A stretch of 64,000 bases of DNA from an uncultured Roseibium sp. Lineage in GTDB: Bacteria > Pseudomonadota > Alphaproteobacteria > Rhizobiales > Stappiaceae. Under the pieces are notes generated by a model. The model worked only from the letters and a program-made list of their open reading frames with translations, was not told the origin of the DNA and did no database searches. A program made the position numbers and the translations under genes. Each line of letters opens with the position of its first letter. Position 1 is the stretch's first letter. The stretch lies in NCBI RefSeq assembly GCF_963675985.1, contig NZ_OY780958.1, forward strand, positions 2,356,001 to 2,420,000, read 5' to 3'. Of this stretch, positions 61,576 through 64,000 are shown piece after piece.

Positions 61576-62277
61576 ATGTCCGACGATGATATCGACCTCG
61601 CCACCCTGTCCGACGACGAACTCGTCGAACAGATGCATGACGACCTTTACGACGGTCTCCAGGAGGAAATCCAGGACGCGGTCAACATCCTGCTGGAGCG
61701 CGGTTGGGCGCCCTACGACATCCTGACCAAGGCGCTTGTCGAAGGCATGCGCATCGTCGGCGTCGACTTCCGGGACGGCATCCTGTTCGTGCCCGAAGTG
61801 CTGCTGTCGGCCAATGCCATGAAGGCCGGCATGGGTATCCTGCGGCCGCTGCTGGCCGAAACAGGTGCCCCCAAGGTCGGCAAGATGGTGATCGGTACCG
61901 TCAAGGGCGACATCCACGACATTGGCAAGAACCTGGTCTCCATGATGATGGAAGGCGCCGGCTTCGAGGTGATCGATCTCGGTATCAACAACCCGGTCGA
62001 AAACTACCTGGCGGCGATCGAGGAACACCAGCCGGACATCGTCGGCATGTCGGCGCTCCTGACCACCACCATGCCTTACATGAAGGTCGTCATCGACACC
62101 ATGAAGGAACAGGGCCTGCGCGACGATTACATCGTCCTCGTCGGCGGTGCGCCGCTCAACGAGGAATTCGCGGACGCCATCGGCGCGGACGGCTATTGCC
62201 GGGATGCGGCCGTGGCGGTGGAAATGGCCAAGGACCTGATCGCCCGCAGGCACAACATGCTTGCCGGAAAGGCCTGA
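61576..62277 (+). CDS. Corrinoid (B12-binding) methyl-carrier protein
   Basis: 233-residue protein of the MtbC/MtaC type, which carries a methyl group on cobalamin between two methyltransferases. The N-terminal ~90 residues form the helical cap (DDDIDLATLSDDELVEQMHD to ILLERGWAPYDIL). The Rossmann B12 domain has the DxHxxG signature KGDIHDIGKNL (D112, H114, G117; H114 is the lower cobalt ligand), a later SALLTTTM and VGGAPLNEEFADAIGADGY. The ATG is five bases after GGAG. It heads the plus-strand run of four C1 genes. Confidence 0.93.
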   Translation: MSDDDIDLATLSDDELVEQMHDDLYDGLQEEIQDAVNILLERGWAPYDILTKALVEGMRIVGVDFRDGILFVPEVLLSANAMKAGMGILRPLLAETGAPKVGKMVIGTVKGDIHDIGKNLVSMMMEGAGFEVIDLGINNPVENYLAAIEEHQPDIVGMSALLTTTMPYMKVVIDTMKEQGLRDDYIVLVGGAPLNEEFADAIGADGYCRDAAVAVEMAKDLIARRHNMLAGKA

Positions 62278-62299
62278 CACGAACCGGGGAGGCATTGGA

Positions 62300-62947
62300 A
62301 TGGCCTCCAGCGAACCGCTGTTTCCGTTTGAGCCGGAGCCCGAACCGCTCCGGAAGATCGGACGTGTGCTGGTGATCGCATGCGGCGCGCTCGCCCGCGA
62401 GATCAAGGCGATCCGGGAGCTGAACGGGTTTACCCATATCGACCTGACCTGCCTGCCCGCCCAGCTGCACAACACGCCGCAGAAGATTCCGGAGGCCGTA
62501 CGCGCGGCGATCCTTCAGAAACGCGACATCTACGACGAAATCCTGGTGGCCTATGCGGATTGCGGCACCGGCGGACTTCTGGACAAAGTTCTGGCGGAAA
62601 CCGGCACGAAGCGCATCGGCGGCGCGCATTGCTATGCCTTCTTTACCGGCCTCGACGCCTTTGACGCCCTGGAGGAAGACCAGCTCGGCACATTCTACCT
62701 GACCGACTTCCTGGCCCGGCACTTCGAGACCATGGTGATGGCCCCGCTTGGCCTGAACTGGCACCCCCACCTGCGCGACATCTACTTCGCCCACTACACC
62801 CGCGTGCTCTACCTGGCCCAGACCGACGACCCGAAACTCGAAGCCGCCGCCCGCAAGGCCGCCGAGCGGCTTGGACTGGCGTTCGAGATGCAGAAGACAG
62901 GGTACGGGATGCTGGAGACGTTTTTGGCGGAGAGAGAGGCCAGATAG
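62300..62947 (+). CDS. DUF1638 protein
   Basis: 215 residues from the ATG at 62300, seven bases after GGGAGG. DUF1638 core stretches are RVLVIACGALAREIKAI, VAYADCGTGGLLDKVLAETG and GGAHCYAFFTGLDAF, with Cys and His that could hold a cofactor or metal. Such proteins recur beside corrinoid methyltransferase genes in alphaproteobacteria. Function unknown. It starts 22 bp after the corrinoid gene, so they share a transcript. Confidence 0.88.
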   Translation: MASSEPLFPFEPEPEPLRKIGRVLVIACGALAREIKAIRELNGFTHIDLTCLPAQLHNTPQKIPEAVRAAILQKRDIYDEILVAYADCGTGGLLDKVLAETGTKRIGGAHCYAFFTGLDAFDALEEDQLGTFYLTDFLARHFETMVMAPLGLNWHPHLRDIYFAHYTRVLYLAQTDDPKLEAAARKAAERLGLAFEMQKTGYGMLETFLAEREAR

Positions 62948-63049
62948 AGCGAAAAACCCCGCGTCGCATTTCCACCTAGCCGTGCCGGTTTCCCGCATCT
63001 TGAAAACCCGCTCTTCCGGCAATCATGAGCATCGAAAGGACGCTCTCTC

Positions 63050-63370
63050 ATGGCGCAGAAGATCATCGTTTACTGGCGGGATATCCCGGCGCAGGTACTC
63101 GTGAAGAAGGGCCGCAAGGCTGCCCGGCGGGAACTGCCGGCCGTGTTCATGGAAACGGTCGACGCATGCGCCATGCGGGTCGGGGCGAAGGACACGGACG
63201 CCTATCTGGCCGAATGGCGCAGAAGCGATCCCGTCGATGTCTCCGACGACCTGGAAAGCGAAGCGGATGCGGCAGCCGAAGCGCTCATTGCCGCCTATCC
63301 AAAAGACAGACTGAAAGACCTCATGGCACGGGAAGGCTTTGAGCCTTCCGCTGCCGATATTTCCTCCTGA
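63050..63370 (+). CDS. Virulence-factor-family small protein
   Basis: 106-residue protein of the small family labelled virulence factor in annotation, a name with no demonstrated role here. It starts at an ATG after AAAGGA with KIIVYWRDIPAQVLVKKGRK and has an acidic middle and end. It is consistently placed within corrinoid/C1 clusters in related bacteria as far as I know. It follows DUF1638 by ~100 bp and precedes the methyltransferase gene by 17 bp. Confidence 0.8.
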   Translation: MAQKIIVYWRDIPAQVLVKKGRKAARRELPAVFMETVDACAMRVGAKDTDAYLAEWRRSDPVDVSDDLESEADAAAEALIAAYPKDRLKDLMAREGFEPSAADISS

Positions 63371-63387
63371 ACTCCCAAGGGACAGCC

Positions 63388-64000
63388 ATGACACGCACCG
63401 TCGTTGCCTCTGCCACCAGAGAAATCATCATCGGCTTCGACCAGCCTTTTTGTGTCATCGGAGAACGGATCAATCCGACCGGGCGCAAGAAGCTGGCCGC
63501 GGAAATGATCGCCGGGAACTTCGACACGGTGGAGGCCGATGCCCTGGCCCAGGTCGCGGCGGGCGCCACAATGCTTGACGTCAACGCGGGCGTGACGGCG
63601 GTCAATCCGAACGAAACCGAACCGCCGCTTATGGTCAAAACTCTCGAGATCGTTCAAGGGCTTGTGGACGTTCCCTTGTCCATCGATTCATCCGTGACGG
63701 CCGCCATCGAGGCCGGCCTCAGGGTCGCCAAGGGGCGTCCCCTGGTGAACTCGGTCACCGGCGAAGAGGAAAAGCTGGAAGCGATCCTGCCGCTTTGCAA
63801 GAAATACGATGTGCCGGTGGTTGCGATCTCCAATGACGAGACCGGGATTTCCGAAGACCCGGACGTGCGCTTCGCGGTTGCCAAGAAGATCGTGGAGCGC
63901 GCCGCCGACTACGGCATTCCGGCCCATGATATCGTTGTCGATCCGCTGGTCATGCCGATCGGCGCCATGGGCACGGCTGGCCAGCAGGTGTTCGCCCTGC
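63388..64000 (+). CDS. Methyltetrahydrofolate:corrinoid methyltransferase (5' part only)
   Basis: Start at the ATG at 63388 after AAGGGA; the window ends inside the gene (about 204 codons seen). The protein is a pterin-binding TIM barrel of the MetH/AcsE/MtvA type: CVIGERINPTGRKKLAAEM, then GATMLDVNAGVTAVNPNETE, PLSIDSSVTAAIEAGL and VPVVAISNDETGISEDPDV. It would move a methyl group between the corrinoid carrier and tetrahydrofolate. The partner substrate methyltransferase is probably beyond the window. Confidence 0.93.
   Translation, partial: MTRTVVASATREIIIGFDQPFCVIGERINPTGRKKLAAEMIAGNFDTVEADALAQVAAGATMLDVNAGVTAVNPNETEPPLMVKTLEIVQGLVDVPLSIDSSVTAAIEAGLRVAKGRPLVNSVTGEEEKLEAILPLCKKYDVPVVAISNDETGISEDPDVRFAVAKKIVERAADYGIPAHDIVVDPLVMPIGAMGTAGQQVFAL

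Noticed and set aside
1..64000. CRISPR arrays, complete insertion sequences, rRNA, prophage or secretion-system clusters
   Set aside because: No regularly spaced repeats, transposase or integrase genes, ribosomal RNA, or phage structural genes were seen.

Overview
The window looks like chromosome of a free-living alphaproteobacterium of the order Rhizobiales (Hyphomicrobiales), most like the marine Stappiaceae (Roseibium/Labrenzia) group. This rests on the gene set and high GC: a DUF2865 protein (typical of Rhizobiales), the rpiA-DUF2059 pair beside gor, CHASE4-GGDEF cyclases, soluble PilZ chemoreceptors, and a C1/corrinoid cluster of the kind seen in marine alphaproteobacteria. The genus is an inference from remembered families, not a database result. 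No CRISPR array, complete insertion sequence, rRNA or prophage is visible. There is one tRNA.

Layout. 1-6.7 kb: a PadR regulator with twin upstream palindromes, an RND adaptor/pump pair, and a MarR-acetyltransferase fusion with its own operator. 6.8-12.2 kb: pssA/psd phospholipid synthesis, a LysR regulator divergent from a 54-codon gene whose ribosome site lies in a hairpin, and an ArsR regulator coupled to an Atm1-type ABC exporter. 12.4-19.6 kb: a LysM protein, a LOG-type hydrolase, rarD, and a cysS-GFA-cimA operon. 19.9-25.2 kb: an L,D-transpeptidase, a 62-residue membrane/secreted peptide, a BigR/SqrR-like ArsR regulator, CreA, a SoxH-like MBL protein and a MarR regulator. 25.3-33.2 kb: DUF2865, gltX, an MFS transporter, nadE, a CheY-like receiver and class II DAHP synthase. 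33.4-37.2 kb: a VIT/CCC1 transporter, a GCS2-type carboxylate-amine ligase facing a gamma-glutamylcyclotransferase, and a class V PLP enzyme. 37.2-45.8 kb: signalling and redox genes: two CHASE4-GGDEF cyclases around a decayed flavin-oxidase fragment, gor, DUF2059, rpiA, and a soluble chemoreceptor with a PilZ domain.

45.8-52.7 kb: gph, tRNA-Val(CAC) and, just beside it, a patch with TspO and an R2K-type ATP-grasp protein, then a TPR-glycosyltransferase, a methyltransferase and ferredoxin-NADP reductase. 52.9-56.9 kb: a GlxA-type AraC regulator, a TauE exporter, a YcaQ glycosylase and small proteins. 56.6-64 kb: an extradiol ring-cleavage operon (alpha/beta hydrolase, ligA, ligB, YCII) diverges from formate-tetrahydrofolate ligase. 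That gene is followed by a corrinoid protein, DUF1638, a virulence-factor-family protein and a methyltetrahydrofolate:corrinoid methyltransferase cut off by the window end.

The most interesting region is this last one. A corrinoid/tetrahydrofolate demethylation module lies back to back with a protocatechuate-type ring-cleavage operon, and the divergent promoter region carries two identical TGTATACA palindromes. That suggests, but does not prove, joint control of methyl removal, C1 oxidation and aromatic cleavage in an organism that uses oxygen.
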